Part shown: piece by piece, positions 1 through 9,046 of the stretch
How positions within the stretch are numbered: the stretch's first letter is position 1
Layout of the letters: the number at the start of each line of letters is the position of its first letter
Source of the DNA: Desulfitibacter sp. BRH_c19
GTDB taxonomy: Bacteria; Bacillota; DSM-16504; Desulfitibacterales; Desulfitibacteraceae
DNA: 64,000 nt
NCBI GenBank assembly: GCA_001515945.1
Contig: LOER01000016.1
Coordinates: 124,001-188,000 of the forward strand
Direction of reading: 5' to 3'
The notes under the pieces: generated by a model
The model's database searches: none
The model's input: the letters and a program-made list of their open reading frames with translations, nothing else
Told to the model about the DNA's origin: nothing
Position numbers and translations under genes: made by a program

Positions 1-88
1 AATCATCAGAATTTAATACCATGTGAACAACTTCTTTTCCCATTTTTCCATATGCACCTATAACTAATACTGCTATTTTTTTATCCAA
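1..88 (-). CDS. dapB: 4-hydroxy-tetrahydrodipicolinate reductase, N-terminal part
   Basis: Only the first 29 codons lie in the window; the gene runs off the left edge. The protein starts at a TTG codon preceded by an AAGGAGAG ribosome-binding site. It shows the dinucleotide-binding start of DapB, with a GAYGKMGKEV motif following a hydrophobic beta strand. DapB reduces the diaminopimelate/lysine pathway intermediate with NAD(P)H in the cytoplasm. It lies downstream of ymxH on the same strand, as dipicolinate and lysine genes often do in this block. The identification rests on one motif and on gene order. Confidence 0.75.
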   Translation of the reverse strand, partial: MDKKIAVLVIGAYGKMGKEVVHMVLNSDD

Positions 89-147
89 TTTGGATCTCTC
101 CTTTTATTACTTCAATACTTATTTTAAGCAGATTATAATATATTATC

Positions 148-183
148 AAAAAGGACGATTTAAGGGTAAACTTAAATCGTCCT
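148..183 (-). terminator. Rho-independent terminator downstream of ymxH
   Basis: A perfect 13-bp stem (AGGACGATTTAAG and its complement) closes a 6-base loop. It is followed on the minus strand by TTTTT. It ends the ymxH transcript before dapB. Confidence 0.85.
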
Positions 184-289
184 AATAATAAATTTTAAAG
201 GTTAAGTTGTTACAAGTCAATTGATATAGCTGTTAAAATCTGTCCAAAGCTAACATTTTTCTTATTAGCAATAATTCTATTATGAATTA

Positions 290-556
290 TCATGAATTAA
301 GCTTCATTTTATGATAAGTTCTGTCTAGCTCAACAATTATTACCTGGTCACCAATCTTCTTAATAGCTTCCCATGGAATTGTAAGGGTACTTCTTTCTCC
401 AAAAACCCTTAAAAAACCATTGGGGTTTGGCAATAAAATACTATCAACGAAACCGCTATCTCTATCTATCATTAAATCAGAATCTCCTATAGTACCAAGT
501 CTTGCCCCATCATAAATATTTATTATTTCTTTACCTAATAAGTCACTTAGTTTCAT
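290..556 (-). CDS. ymxH: YlmC/YmxH family PRC-barrel sporulation-associated protein
   Basis: This 88-residue protein has the family signature: an N-terminal LxDLxGKEIINIYDGARLG-type stretch, then IPWEAIKKIGDQVIIV near residues 58-75. PRC-barrel proteins of this group are small cytoplasmic proteins linked to sporulation in Bacillus and Clostridia, but their biochemical role is not established. The start is ATG with a GAGGTGG ribosome-binding site. It follows a small membrane-protein gene by 4 bases and is probably co-transcribed with it. A strong terminator lies downstream. Confidence 0.85.
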   Translation of the reverse strand: MKLSDLLGKEIINIYDGARLGTIGDSDLMIDRDSGFVDSILLPNPNGFLRVFGERSTLTIPWEAIKKIGDQVIIVELDRTYHKMKLNS

Positions 557-560
557 TATT

Positions 561-893
561 TTACCACCTCTTTGTAATTTTTTTAAATATCTTTAAAATA
601 AATGGTTGTGCCAAAGTTAGTATAAGTGCTATTCCAGCAATAGTATCAATCTCAACGGAAACTAATTTCATTTTTGAGGGCAATTCTAACCCTAAAAAAG
701 TAGTTAACATAAGTAAAGAGAGATACACACCTCCTGCGATTGCCACTAATTCGGCTAAAGCTTGGGAAACTGGACTAGATTTTATTTCTTCAGGAATACC
801 AGATGCTGATGAGGTTCTTACCTTATGCTTTACTTTTTCACGGACTGCAAAGCCAATTAAAACTACTATCAGTAACAATACAAATATTTTCAT
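561..893 (-). CDS. Small membrane protein of unknown function
   Basis: This is a 110-residue protein that I do not recognise. It has three hydrophobic stretches: residues 2-17, about 47-67 and about 83-100. A charged region rich in Lys, Ser and Glu lies between the first two. It ends in a basic tail. The ATG is preceded by a GGGGGC stretch. It sits directly upstream of ymxH with a 4-base gap, which suggests an operon. The plus-strand frame over the same DNA shows no family features and is treated as a shadow. Confidence 0.65.
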   Translation of the reverse strand: MKIFVLLLIVVLIGFAVREKVKHKVRTSSASGIPEEIKSSPVSQALAELVAIAGGVYLSLLMLTTFLGLELPSKMKLVSVEIDTIAGIALILTLAQPFILKIFKKITKRW

Positions 894-964
894 ATATAGC
901 CCCCCACAAATATACTTTCATTATCGTTTTATGATTGGATAAGCATATATATGACTAAAAATTA

Positions 965-989
965 AACGAGTACATTGTATGCACTCGTT
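965..989 (-). terminator. Terminator downstream of dut
   Basis: Inverted repeat AACGAGT...ACTCGTT with an 11-base loop, followed on the minus strand by TTTAATTTTT. It separates dut from the membrane protein/ymxH pair. Confidence 0.65.
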
Positions 990-1036
990 ATAGAATCAAT
1001 TCAGATAATTAATATGATATACGACTGGTAACAAAA

Positions 1037-1477
1037 CTAAAAGCCTGTATGACCAAATCCTCCTTTGCCCCTATCAGATTTGGACAATTCATCTCCTATT
1101 TCAAAAGTAGCCTTTGCAACAGGAGAAAATACCATTTGAGCTATCCTGTCACCTCTATCTATAGAAAAGGTCTCTTGTCCATGGTTTATTATGATAACCT
1201 TAATTTCACCTCTGTAATCACTATCGATTGTACCTGGACTATTTAGTAGTGTAATTCCCCATTTTAATGCTAGTCCACTTCTAGGCCTTATTTGGGCCTC
1301 ATAACCATTTGGTATCTCAACAGATAATCCAGTAGGCACCAATGCGGTCTTGCCAGGTTCAATTGATAAGCTTTCAGTAACACAAGCATACAGATCCAAA
1401 CCTGCTGATCCAGTAGTCATGTATTCTGGAGGTGGCATGTCCTCATAGGTTAGTTTAATAGATACTTTAATCTTCAT
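1037..1477 (-). CDS. dut: Deoxyuridine 5'-triphosphate nucleotidohydrolase (dUTPase)
   Basis: A 146-residue trimeric dUTPase that hydrolyses dUTP to dUMP and pyrophosphate, keeping uracil out of DNA and supplying dTMP synthesis. All five family motifs are present in order: AGLDLYA (about residue 25), RPRSGLA, the TIDSDYRGE loop with the catalytic Asp, RGDRIAQ, and the C-terminal glycine-rich [10 protein letters not shown] arm. The ATG at 1477 is preferred over upstream in-frame starts because it follows a GGGAG ribosome-binding site and gives the family length. It lies between the M16 peptidase gene and the ymxH pair. Confidence 0.95.
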   Translation of the reverse strand: MKIKVSIKLTYEDMPPPEYMTTGSAGLDLYACVTESLSIEPGKTALVPTGLSVEIPNGYEAQIRPRSGLALKWGITLLNSPGTIDSDYRGEIKVIIINHGQETFSIDRGDRIAQMVFSPVAKATFEIGDELSKSDRGKGGFGHTGF

Positions 1478-1626
1478 AAACAGTTCTCCCATTATCATAG
1501 TATGAAACTTCTATCAGTAGGTTTTCAACTGATAGTTAGCTAAACTAATCAGGAATTTAGCATCCGTTAAGACCAACTTACGCTGTGAAGTGGGGTATTA
1601 CGGATGGTTGATGCGTGACAAATTAA

Positions 1627-2862
1627 TCACTTTATATCGTTAGGTCCAACAGTTACAAGTGAATACTTGTCAAAATTATTTAAGATCTCAGTTAGCTTGT
1701 ATACATCATCCATTGAAACTTTTATTAGCTTATTTGTAACCTCTTCCGCAGTAATTATTCTACCATATGTAATCATGTTTCTCCCTAACCTGCTCATTCT
1801 GTGACTTACACTTTCCATATTAAGCAAGATGTTACCCTTTAGCTGATTTTTGGACCGCTCTAATTCAGTTAAACTTATCTCCTTACTACTTAAGCATTTA
1901 ATCTGACTATATATCTCATCTAGTATTTTTGCAGCGTTTTTAGGACCTGTTCCTGAATAGATCACAAAAAGCCCCGCATCACTAAAAACAGTCAAGTATG
2001 AATAAATGGAGTAAGCTAACCCCATATCTTCCCTGATGGATTGAAATAATCTTGAAGAAATACCACCTCCTAATAGATTATTAAAAACCATTAAAGAATA
2101 TAAATCATCACTATTTTGATGTAATCCTTTTGTTCCTAAACATAAGTGCATTTGTTCAGTATCTTTAAATTTTGTGTGCTTAACTGGTATGAAATCTGGT
2201 TCAGATTGTAATTTTTTTGTCTCTTTTCTAAGGGTAACTTTTGATAATAATAGATTTAATCTTTCCTCCAACTTCTCATGAGCTAGGTTGCCCGCTGCAC
2301 TTATAACAATATTTTCTGCTAAAAAGAAACTGTGATAGTGATTAATAATGTCCTCCCTATTATAATTGCAAACGGATTCCTTTGTTCCTAGAATTGCTCT
2401 CCCAAGTGGATGCCCATCCCATACTTTTTGTGTAAAAATATCATGAATTATTTCATCTGGTGTATCCTCATACATCATAATCTCTTCACAGACCACATTT
2501 TTTTCTTTTTTGATATCATCATCCTTAAAACATGAATTTAAAATCATATCTGACAATAATTCTGTTGCTAAATCAATGTCATCTTTGAGTACTCTCGCAT
2601 AGATACATGTATATTCTCTACTTGTAAAAGCATTTAAAGAACCACCAACTGTCTCCAATTCTTCAGCAATTTGTTTTGCTGACCTTTGTACTGTACCTTT
2701 AAAAAATAGGTGCTCCATAAAATGAGTGATGCCTTGAAGCCTATTTGTTTCATGCCTCGATCCTATCTTTATCCAAAACCCAATAGAAACCGAATTGGCA
2801 TAGGACATCTCCTCAGTAATTAATCTGATTCCATTTTCTAAATTTGATTGTTTTATCAACAC
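1627..2862 (-). CDS. M16 family zinc peptidase (YmxG/MlpA type)
   Basis: A 411-residue processing-peptidase-like protein. The inverted zinc motif HFMEH is at residues 47-51, with the downstream glutamate-containing EEIMMYED stretch near residues 125-132. The C-terminal M16 half carries the GGGISSRLFQ and YSIYSYL motifs. In Bacillus the equivalent gene (mlpA/ymxG) lies in the same place, downstream of pnp and ylxY, and its product affects regulatory proteases. Both M16 domains are intact. It follows dacF across a strong terminator, so it probably has its own promoter. The substrate is unknown. Confidence 0.9.
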   Translation of the reverse strand: MLIKQSNLENGIRLITEEMSYANSVSIGFWIKIGSRHETNRLQGITHFMEHLFFKGTVQRSAKQIAEELETVGGSLNAFTSREYTCIYARVLKDDIDLATELLSDMILNSCFKDDDIKKEKNVVCEEIMMYEDTPDEIIHDIFTQKVWDGHPLGRAILGTKESVCNYNREDIINHYHSFFLAENIVISAAGNLAHEKLEERLNLLLSKVTLRKETKKLQSEPDFIPVKHTKFKDTEQMHLCLGTKGLHQNSDDLYSLMVFNNLLGGGISSRLFQSIREDMGLAYSIYSYLTVFSDAGLFVIYSGTGPKNAAKILDEIYSQIKCLSSKEISLTELERSKNQLKGNILLNMESVSHRMSRLGRNMITYGRIITAEEVTNKLIKVSMDDVYKLTEILNNFDKYSLVTVGPNDIK

Positions 2863-2932
2863 AATCCTCCCTTTCTAGACATTTATTTCTTTTCAATAAA
2901 AAACCCTGAATACCTTTTTTATACTTAAAATT

Positions 2933-2957
2933 AAAAACTAGGTGCACCTAGTTTTTT
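2933..2957 (-). terminator. Terminator downstream of dacF
   Basis: A palindrome AAAACTAGGTGCACCTAGTTTT begins at the dacF stop codon and is followed by a T-rich run on the minus strand. The symmetry would also allow termination on the other strand. Confidence 0.85.
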
Positions 2958-4062
2958 AAAAATAACCTTTTAGTTTTTCGATAAAGTTGATTTTCTGAAT
3001 TGAGTTTTGTGCCGTGATTGGCACAGATCTTACTTTAATATCATCAATATATACTTCCAGCACACCAACCTCAGTTCCTGCAGCTACTGGAGGGTAAATA
3101 TTATTTTTAAGATTTTTTTTAACTGTTAATGTACTGCCTTTTTGATAAACCTCATTAATATTCTCTGAAAGTCTTAAGTTTAGTAGCTCATTCAATCCAT
3201 ATTTAATGGCAATTTGACCCATAAATGTGTTCTTTGGCAAACTATAACTAACCCAGTTTCCAAATCCATATTCAAATAGGTTGATAACATCTACATATCT
3301 AGCCTTACTACCGAGAACTACAGCTATCAATCCTAAATTATCTTTTTCTGCTGATGCTATCAGACATTGCCCTGCTGCCCTGGTTGTACCTGTTTTAATT
3401 CCGGTTGCATATGGATAATTCCATAATAGCTTATTAGTATTCTTTAGATATCTCCTTTCCCCTGATACAAATTGTAATTGATCTTCTTTAACCTTAACAA
3501 ATTCCGAAAATAAACTATTTTGCATAGAATATCTACCTATTAACGCAAGGTCATATGCAGAAGAAAAGTGCTTTTCATTTGGTAAACCATTTGTGTTATG
3601 AAAAGATGTGTTTTTTGCTCCAAGGATAGCAGCTTTTTTATTCATAATCATTAAAAACACACTCTCACTACCACCAATATGTTCTCCAATTGCATGCGCT
3701 GCATCGTTACCAGATTTAATTAACGCACCCCTAACTAAATCCTCAACATATACTTGCTGATTCTCTTCTAGGTAAATGCTGGCTTCAGATACTCTAGCGG
3801 AATTTTTAGAAATAGTGACAATCTCATCCATGCTAGCAAGTTCCAAACCTAATATTGCTGTCACTACTTTAGTTGTACTTGCAGGATATAAAGGTTGATG
3901 CGAGGCTTTTTCATATAAAATTTTTCCTGTCTTAGCTTCTATGAGTATTGCAGCCTTTGCAGTAACATGAGGTTCCGCTGCTAAAGAAGGTATTGGTAAG
4001 CACACAACAAGGATTATTAGTAAAGATAATCGAAAATATAATTTTAAATGCTGTAATCTCAT
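2956..4062 (-). CDS. dacF: D-alanyl-D-alanine carboxypeptidase (PBP5/DacF family)
   Basis: A 368-residue low-molecular-weight penicillin-binding protein that removes the terminal D-Ala from peptidoglycan stem peptides outside the membrane. A signal peptide covers about residues 1-29, ending SLAA. The serine-peptidase triad of motifs is present: STTK at 62-65, SGN at 117-119 and KTG near residue 222. The PBP5-type beta domain follows, but no obvious C-terminal amphipathic anchor is seen beyond the Lys-rich end. It lies downstream of ylxY with about 30 bases between. DacF is the best paralogue guess; dacB is possible. Confidence 0.9.
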   Translation of the reverse strand: MRLQHLKLYFRLSLLIILVVCLPIPSLAAEPHVTAKAAILIEAKTGKILYEKASHQPLYPASTTKVVTAILGLELASMDEIVTISKNSARVSEASIYLEENQQVYVEDLVRGALIKSGNDAAHAIGEHIGGSESVFLMIMNKKAAILGAKNTSFHNTNGLPNEKHFSSAYDLALIGRYSMQNSLFSEFVKVKEDQLQFVSGERRYLKNTNKLLWNYPYATGIKTGTTRAAGQCLIASAEKDNLGLIAVVLGSKARYVDVINLFEYGFGNWVSYSLPKNTFMGQIAIKYGLNELLNLRLSENINEVYQKGSTLTVKKNLKNNIYPPVAAGTEVGVLEVYIDDIKVRSVPITAQNSIQKINFIEKLKGYF

Positions 4063-4093
4063 TTTTCCAATCCCTTCTTTTTACTGCTATGTT

Positions 4094-4813
4094 TTATAGT
4101 GTATTTGAGACAGTATTTAGCTCATATCCTTTATTTTTTAAAGCTTCAATCATAATCGGAAGTGATCTGGTAGTATTCTCTGTAGGATGCATTAAAACTA
4201 TTGCACCATTTTCGGCATTTTTGATAACTTTATCTGCTATAACTTCGGCAGTTCTATCCTTTTGCCAATCTATCGTATCTATGGTCCAAAAAACAGTCGT
4301 ATATCCTAGCTCACCAGCTGCATCTATTACATGTTGTTTTTTTTCTCCATATGGTGTCGCAAAAAGAGTTGTATCCTTACCAGTTATATCTTTGATTATT
4401 TTTTGTGTTTTAAGTATTTCTTGTTTGTTTTCTTCTTTACTTAGTTGATCTACATGAGGATGGGAGTATCCGTGATTACCAATTTCGTGTCCTTTTTCAG
4501 CAATGAGCTTAATCTTTTCAGGGAATCTACTTGCCCACTTTCCAGTAGGAAAAAATGTTACTTTTACATTTTCTCTTGCAAAAATACCTAAAATTTCTTC
4601 AATATACTCCTCGCCCCAATCAATATTAATTGTGAGTGCGATAGCTTTTTTGCTAGTATCTCCTTGATATATTGGTTTATATACTGTTTCTGATAATACA
4701 AGCATTTCCTTTTGTTGGTAGAATCCGTATAAACCTATAGTAGCTATTAATAAGCATAAAAAAAGAACTGCTCCTTTGCCAAGTTGCTTTCTACTAACAT
4801 ATCCAATATACAT
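4094..4813 (-). CDS. ylxY: Polysaccharide deacetylase-like protein, YlxY family
   Basis: A 239-residue membrane-anchored NodB-fold protein with a hydrophobic segment at about residues 13-31. The second metal motif is present as NHGYSHP, and the motif 4 and 5 equivalents FWTIDTIDW and LMHPT are also there. The usual TFDDG is replaced by INIDWG, and the usual RxPYG reads ATPYG, without the arginine. This degenerate pattern, and the position next to pnp, fit YlxY, a sporulation-associated relative of PdaA/PdaB. Catalytic activity is therefore doubtful. It is probably transcribed separately from pnp, because a terminator lies upstream. Confidence 0.85.
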   Translation of the reverse strand: MYIGYVSRKQLGKGAVLFLCLLIATIGLYGFYQQKEMLVLSETVYKPIYQGDTSKKAIALTINIDWGEEYIEEILGIFARENVKVTFFPTGKWASRFPEKIKLIAEKGHEIGNHGYSHPHVDQLSKEENKQEILKTQKIIKDITGKDTTLFATPYGEKKQHVIDAAGELGYTTVFWTIDTIDWQKDRTAEVIADKVIKNAENGAIVLMHPTENTTRSLPIMIEALKNKGYELNTVSNTL

Positions 4814-4895
4814 CTGTTAACCCTCCCAATTATATAAAGTAGAAGTTTCACCTATAAAAATATATTCTGTTTGCAATCAGATATTCTAGAATGTA

Positions 4896-4931
4896 ATAAA
4901 AAAACCATAAACCCCATTTAGGCTTATGGTT
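4896..4931 (-). terminator. Terminator downstream of pnp
   Basis: Stem AACCATAA/TTATGGTT around a 13-base loop, followed on the minus strand by seven T residues. It lies just after the pnp stop codon. Confidence 0.85.
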
Positions 4932-4936
4932 AATTA

Positions 4937-7174
4937 TTAACTTCTATCTCGTGAAAAGGATTTTTTCCTCGGTCTTTCGTTCTTTTCAGAATTATCGTTG
5001 TTGCTCTCATAACCAGGTAGAGCTTCCTTACGGGACAGTTTCAACCTACCCTGTTGGTCAAAACTAATTGCCTTAACCATTACTTGCTCTCCTTCTTTAA
5101 CTATATCCTCAACTTTTTCTACTCGTTTTACATCTAATTGTGAAATATGCACTAAACCTTCTTTTCCTGGAAGTCCTAATACTCCTTCTATTACCTCTAC
5201 AAATGCCCCGAAATCAGTAACTCTTGTTACTTTACCCATATATATTTTTCCAATTTCAACATCTTGAGTTAACGCAGTAATCAACTTTTGAGCATTTTCA
5301 CCTGCTTTTCCATCTATAGCTGCAACAAAGACTGTACCATCGTCCTCAATATCTATCTTAGCACCAGTTTGCTCCACAATCTTTTTGATAATTTTTCCGC
5401 CAGGTCCAATTATGTCACGAATTTTGTCAGGGTCAACTTGCATACGTACTATTCTTGGTGAATAGGGCGATAATTCAGCTCTTGGTTCAGATAATACCTC
5501 CAACATCTTTCCAAGTATATGTAGGCGTCCTTCTTTTGCCTGGTCTAGTGCTCCTTTTAAAATTGCAACATCAATACCAGCTACTTTAATATCCATCTGC
5601 AGAGCAGTAATACCTTCTTTGGTGCCAGCAACTTTAAAATCCATATCGCCTAAGGCATCTTCAACACCTTGAATGTCTGAAAGAACCTCGACTTTATCAT
5701 CTTCTTTAACTAGCCCCATAGCTATCCCAGCTACAGGAGCTTTAATTGGTACACCTGCATCCATTAGACTTAAGGTGCTTCCACAAACACTACCCATAGA
5801 GGTAGATCCATTAGATCCAATTACTTCAGACACCACTCTAATTGTATATGGAAAGCTGTCTTCAGTTGGGATTACAGCTTCTAACGCTTTCTCGGCTAGT
5901 GCACCATGGCCAATCTCCCTCCTACCAGGACCCCGCATAAACCTCGCTTCTCCAACACTATATGGTGGGAAATTATAGTGATGCATATATCTTTTAGATT
6001 CTTCAACACCTAGACCATCAAGAACCTGTTCATCTCTTACTGCTCCCAAAGTCGCAACTGTTAATACCTGTGTTTCTCCTCTATTAAATAGGCCAGTTCC
6101 ATGTGTTCTAGCTAATAGTCCTACTTCACAGCTTATGGGTCTTATTTCATTTATTTTTCTACCATCTATTCTTATTCCTGTTTCTAGCATTGCTGTTCTC
6201 AGTACTTTTTTCTCAATTTTACCCATTAATTGCTTAATACTTTTTAGAAGGTTTGGATTTTCTAATAGTTCCTCTGCAAAAATATCCTGCAGTTTTTCAA
6301 TAATTTGCTTCTTTACTTCTTTTGTTTGTTTTTCCCGAATAGCTTTCTCCCATGGAATTGATGAGGCATTTTCAAATAATTCCTTTATTTTAGGAAGAGC
6401 AATTTCTTCAACCTTAGACTTAACTTCATCACTAGGCTGCTCAATTTCGACCTTCTGCTTTTCTGTAACTAGGCCCATTTCCTGTGCTTCATTCTTGAAT
6501 TTCTCTATAAAGCCAATAATATCCTTGATACATAAATGAGCTTTTTCCATAGCTTCTAAAATTATTTCTTCTCCTACTTCCTTACTTTTTGATTCAACCA
6601 TCATAATTCCGTCCTTAGTTCCGGCCACCACTAAATGTAATACGCTGTTCTCAGTTTCATTTAATGATGGGTTAACTACAACTTGTCCATTGACATAGCC
6701 AACTGAAACAGCCGCAATCGGTCCTAAAAAAGGTATTTTTGAAATTGTCAATGCTACTGATGCTCCAATGATTGCAGTAATATCAGGTGGGCAATCCTGA
6801 TCTACACTTAGAACAGTAGTAACAATTTGAACATCATTTCGATAACCTTCTGGGAAGAGGGGTCTGATTGGTCTATCAATCAACCTACTGCTTAAGATTG
6901 CTTTTTCACTAGGTCTTCCCTCTCTTTTTATAAATCCTCCTGGTATTTTGCCAACTGCATATAATCTTTCTTCATAGTCAACAGTTAATGGGAAAAAATC
7001 AATACCTTCCCTAGGTTCATCTGAAGCTGTTGCTGCTGCGAGTACAGTAGTATCGTTAAATTTAACCAAAACTGAACCACTAGCTTGTTTCGCCAACTTT
7101 CCTGTTTGTAGCGTTAGTGTCTTACCACCGCCTAAATCTAACGCTTTTTCTAAAAATAGATTTTCTGTTGCCAT
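4937..7174 (-). CDS. pnp: Polyribonucleotide nucleotidyltransferase (PNPase)
   Basis: A 745-residue 3'-5' phosphorolytic exoribonuclease that degrades RNA in the cytoplasm and acts in mRNA turnover. Two RNase PH-like domains are visible, the first with GRPSEKAIL and [10 protein letters not shown], the second with RGETQVLTV and [19 protein letters not shown] domain ([10 protein letters not shown]) and an S1 domain ([15 protein letters not shown]) follow, then a basic Ser/Arg-rich tail. The length is normal for the family. The start has an AAGGAGGT ribosome-binding site. It follows rpsO, as in most bacteria, with a terminator-like hairpin between them. Confidence 0.97.
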   Translation of the reverse strand: MATENLFLEKALDLGGGKTLTLQTGKLAKQASGSVLVKFNDTTVLAAATASDEPREGIDFFPLTVDYEERLYAVGKIPGGFIKREGRPSEKAILSSRLIDRPIRPLFPEGYRNDVQIVTTVLSVDQDCPPDITAIIGASVALTISKIPFLGPIAAVSVGYVNGQVVVNPSLNETENSVLHLVVAGTKDGIMMVESKSKEVGEEIILEAMEKAHLCIKDIIGFIEKFKNEAQEMGLVTEKQKVEIEQPSDEVKSKVEEIALPKIKELFENASSIPWEKAIREKQTKEVKKQIIEKLQDIFAEELLENPNLLKSIKQLMGKIEKKVLRTAMLETGIRIDGRKINEIRPISCEVGLLARTHGTGLFNRGETQVLTVATLGAVRDEQVLDGLGVEESKRYMHHYNFPPYSVGEARFMRGPGRREIGHGALAEKALEAVIPTEDSFPYTIRVVSEVIGSNGSTSMGSVCGSTLSLMDAGVPIKAPVAGIAMGLVKEDDKVEVLSDIQGVEDALGDMDFKVAGTKEGITALQMDIKVAGIDVAILKGALDQAKEGRLHILGKMLEVLSEPRAELSPYSPRIVRMQVDPDKIRDIIGPGGKIIKKIVEQTGAKIDIEDDGTVFVAAIDGKAGENAQKLITALTQDVEIGKIYMGKVTRVTDFGAFVEVIEGVLGLPGKEGLVHISQLDVKRVEKVEDIVKEGEQVMVKAISFDQQGRLKLSRKEALPGYESNNDNSEKNERPRKKSFSRDRS

Positions 7175-7276
7175 TCTTTTTCTACCTCCTTATTGGCTAA
7201 ATATTCTTTAGCTTATTATTAGTATTATTTCCTGCTATGTATTTTACAAACATCTTTCCATTAAATTTTTATCTAA

Positions 7277-7306
7277 GAAAAAAGAGCGTAATCCGCTCTT
7301 TTTTAT
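7277..7306 (-). terminator. Hairpin terminator between rpsO and pnp
   Basis: Perfect stem AGAGCG/CGCTCT with a 5-base loop, flanked by A6 and T6, so it can act on either strand. On the minus strand it would end or attenuate the rpsO transcript ahead of pnp. Confidence 0.8.
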
Positions 7307-7369
7307 ACCATCATAACGTATATATGTTTTTAATGGTTAGATAGTATAAGTTAACGCAAGAAAAGTTTT

Positions 7370-7639
7370 TTATCGACGTAATCCTAATTGTCCTAAAATT
7401 TGAGAATATCTGTTAAAATCTTTCTCTTTAATATAGTTCAATAGACCACGACGCTTACCAACCATTATTAAAAGACCTCTTCTGGAATGATGATCCTTCT
7501 TATGAACCTTTAAATGCTCAGTTAAATGTTTGATTTTAGCAGTTAGTATAGCTATTTGTACCTCCGGAGAACCTGTATCAGTTTCATGGACCTTAAACTT
7601 CTCAATAATCTCCTGCTTTTTTGCATCAATAATTGACAT
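7370..7639 (-). CDS. rpsO: 30S ribosomal protein S15
   Basis: An 89-residue primary 16S rRNA-binding protein of the small subunit platform. It carries the hallmark stretches [26 protein letters not shown] and [10 protein letters not shown]. The ATG at 7639 gives exactly the usual S15 length and follows an AGGAGGTG ribosome-binding site; a start three codons upstream would lie on top of that site. A consensus promoter sits about 85 bases upstream. The leader contains a small hairpin (AATCCT/AGGATT), which may serve autogenous control, but that is inference. Confidence 0.97.
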   Translation of the reverse strand: MSIIDAKKQEIIEKFKVHETDTGSPEVQIAILTAKIKHLTEHLKVHKKDHHSRRGLLIMVGKRRGLLNYIKEKDFNRYSQILGQLGLRR

Positions 7640-7725
7640 ATCTTTCACCTCCTTTTATATCCTCCTTAGCCAAGAAAATCGTCGGTGAATTCGATAATCC
7701 TAGCAAAGGATTCCAGCCATCTAAC

Positions 7726-7754
7726 ATTATAATCTAATTGAATTAAATAATCAA
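7726..7754 (-). promoter_or_regulatory. Sigma-A type promoter for rpsO
   Basis: On the minus strand TTGATT is followed after 17 bases by TATAAT. It lies in the gap between the small DUF4258-like gene and rpsO and reads toward rpsO. Confidence 0.7.
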
Positions 7755-7765
7755 CTAATTGATAT

Positions 7766-7987
7766 TTATTTTCCAATTATAGTAATAACTATCCTTCCTG
7801 TGATAGTATCTTTAACAACAATATCAAAAAACCTCCCTGATTTAGACCTAAAACCTCTAAATCGTGTGGCAGTTTGAATTTTTCCAGGAATTTTCTTTGC
7901 AGCTAAAAGTATATCCTCAACTTCTACTTTGGTTTGTCTATAGTCAGTTAGACGTTTTTTTGCATGCTCGGTAATCACTATTCTCAT
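7766..7987 (-). CDS. Small DUF4258-like protein of unknown function
   Basis: A 73-residue basic protein. The N-terminal pattern IVITEHAKKRL followed by an acidic VEVEDIL helix, and a C-terminal strand-rich half (RFFDIVVKD, RIVITIIG), resembles DUF4258 and other RelE/BrnT-fold small proteins. No antitoxin gene is adjacent, so it is not an obvious toxin-antitoxin pair. It sits alone between ribF and the rpsO promoter, on the same strand. The assignment to DUF4258 is from pattern memory and is uncertain. Confidence 0.6.
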   Translation of the reverse strand: MRIVITEHAKKRLTDYRQTKVEVEDILLAAKKIPGKIQTATRFRGFRSKSGRFFDIVVKDTITGRIVITIIGK

Positions 7988-8102
7988 CTGACTCGCCCCA
8001 AAAATAATAATATATGTGTATACTTATATTATATTCTTAGGGCTTGTTAAGGGTACCTAAATTGAAGCAAGTTCTTAATTCGGGAGAGGATGGATCACTT
8101 AC

Positions 8103-9038
8103 TCATGTCAATACCTTATCTAAAATGGTTTTTGCTATATTAACATCAAAACTAATTTGTTGTTTTAGTTCATTAACATTAGTAAACCTTTTTTCATCTC
8201 TTAATTTTTGTACAAAGCTAATCTGCAGGTTTTCTCCGTATAAGTTCTTTGTAAAATTCAATATATGTATTTCAACCGACAATGATTTTGCAGAAAATGT
8301 AGGCTTGAAGCCAATATTTGTTACAGACTTATATTTTTCCCCATCTAGAGTTGTATATGTTGCGTAAACTCCTGTCTTGGGTAATATGATATCATTATTA
8401 ATAAATAGATTTGCTGTAGGAAACCCTAACTGTCTACCCATCTTATCTCCACTTACTACCCTGCCTTCTAATTTTGGCCAATATCCCAATAAACTTTTGG
8501 CAAGATTTATATCTCCAACTTCCAAACATTGTCTTATTCTGCTACTACTTATTGGTAATTGATTTAAATAAACAGGAGGCTCAACCTGGGTTTGAAAATT
8601 ATACTTTTTACCTAACTCACTTAAAACAGCTGGATTACCTTTGCCACCTCTCCCGAAACTAAAATTAAAACCAACAAAAACTTTTTTAGGTTTTAAGTAT
8701 CGTACTAAATAGTCTTTTATAAATTCTTCTGGGGTCTTTAAAGAAAATTCTTTAGAAAATGGATGGTATATCAATATGTCAATGCCACATTCCTCTAAAA
8801 GTTGTTCTTTAATATTTGGAGATGTAATATATCCGCTAAATGAATCTGGAGAAAGCAACTGTTCAGGATGGGGTGAAAAAGTATATATTATAGATTTCCC
8901 TTTTTTATTCATTGATTGTTCTACACTCTTTTGGATTAGTTCACGATGACCTAGATGTACCCCATCAAAATTTCCTAAAATTACATAACTATTTTGTATT
9001 TGTTTGATTTCCTCAGAAATTTCTTTATATATACGCAT
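8103..9038 (-). CDS. ribF: Bifunctional riboflavin kinase/FAD synthetase
   Basis: This cytoplasmic enzyme phosphorylates riboflavin to FMN and adenylylates FMN to FAD. The N-terminal nucleotidyltransferase half shows GNFDGVHLGH near residue 23 and SSSRIRQCL, equivalent to the family ISSTxIR motif. The C-terminal flavokinase half shows GRQLGFPTANL and the NIGFKPTF stretch. The ATG at 9038 is preferred because a GAGG ribosome-binding site precedes it; the ATG 12 bases upstream overlaps that site. The gene follows truB with an 8-base gap after the truB stop. Confidence 0.95.
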   Translation of the reverse strand: MRIYKEISEEIKQIQNSYVILGNFDGVHLGHRELIQKSVEQSMNKKGKSIIYTFSPHPEQLLSPDSFSGYITSPNIKEQLLEECGIDILIYHPFSKEFSLKTPEEFIKDYLVRYLKPKKVFVGFNFSFGRGGKGNPAVLSELGKKYNFQTQVEPPVYLNQLPISSSRIRQCLEVGDINLAKSLLGYWPKLEGRVVSGDKMGRQLGFPTANLFINNDIILPKTGVYATYTTLDGEKYKSVTNIGFKPTFSAKSLSVEIHILNFTKNLYGENLQISFVQKLRDEKRFTNVNELKQQISFDVNIAKTILDKVLT

Positions 9039-9046
9039 TTTTAACC

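Noticed and set aside
502-942. Plus-strand open frame of 146 codons over the ymxH/membrane-protein region
   Set aside because: It lies over two minus-strand frames with good ribosome-binding sites, has no recognisable domain and no ribosome-binding site of its own.
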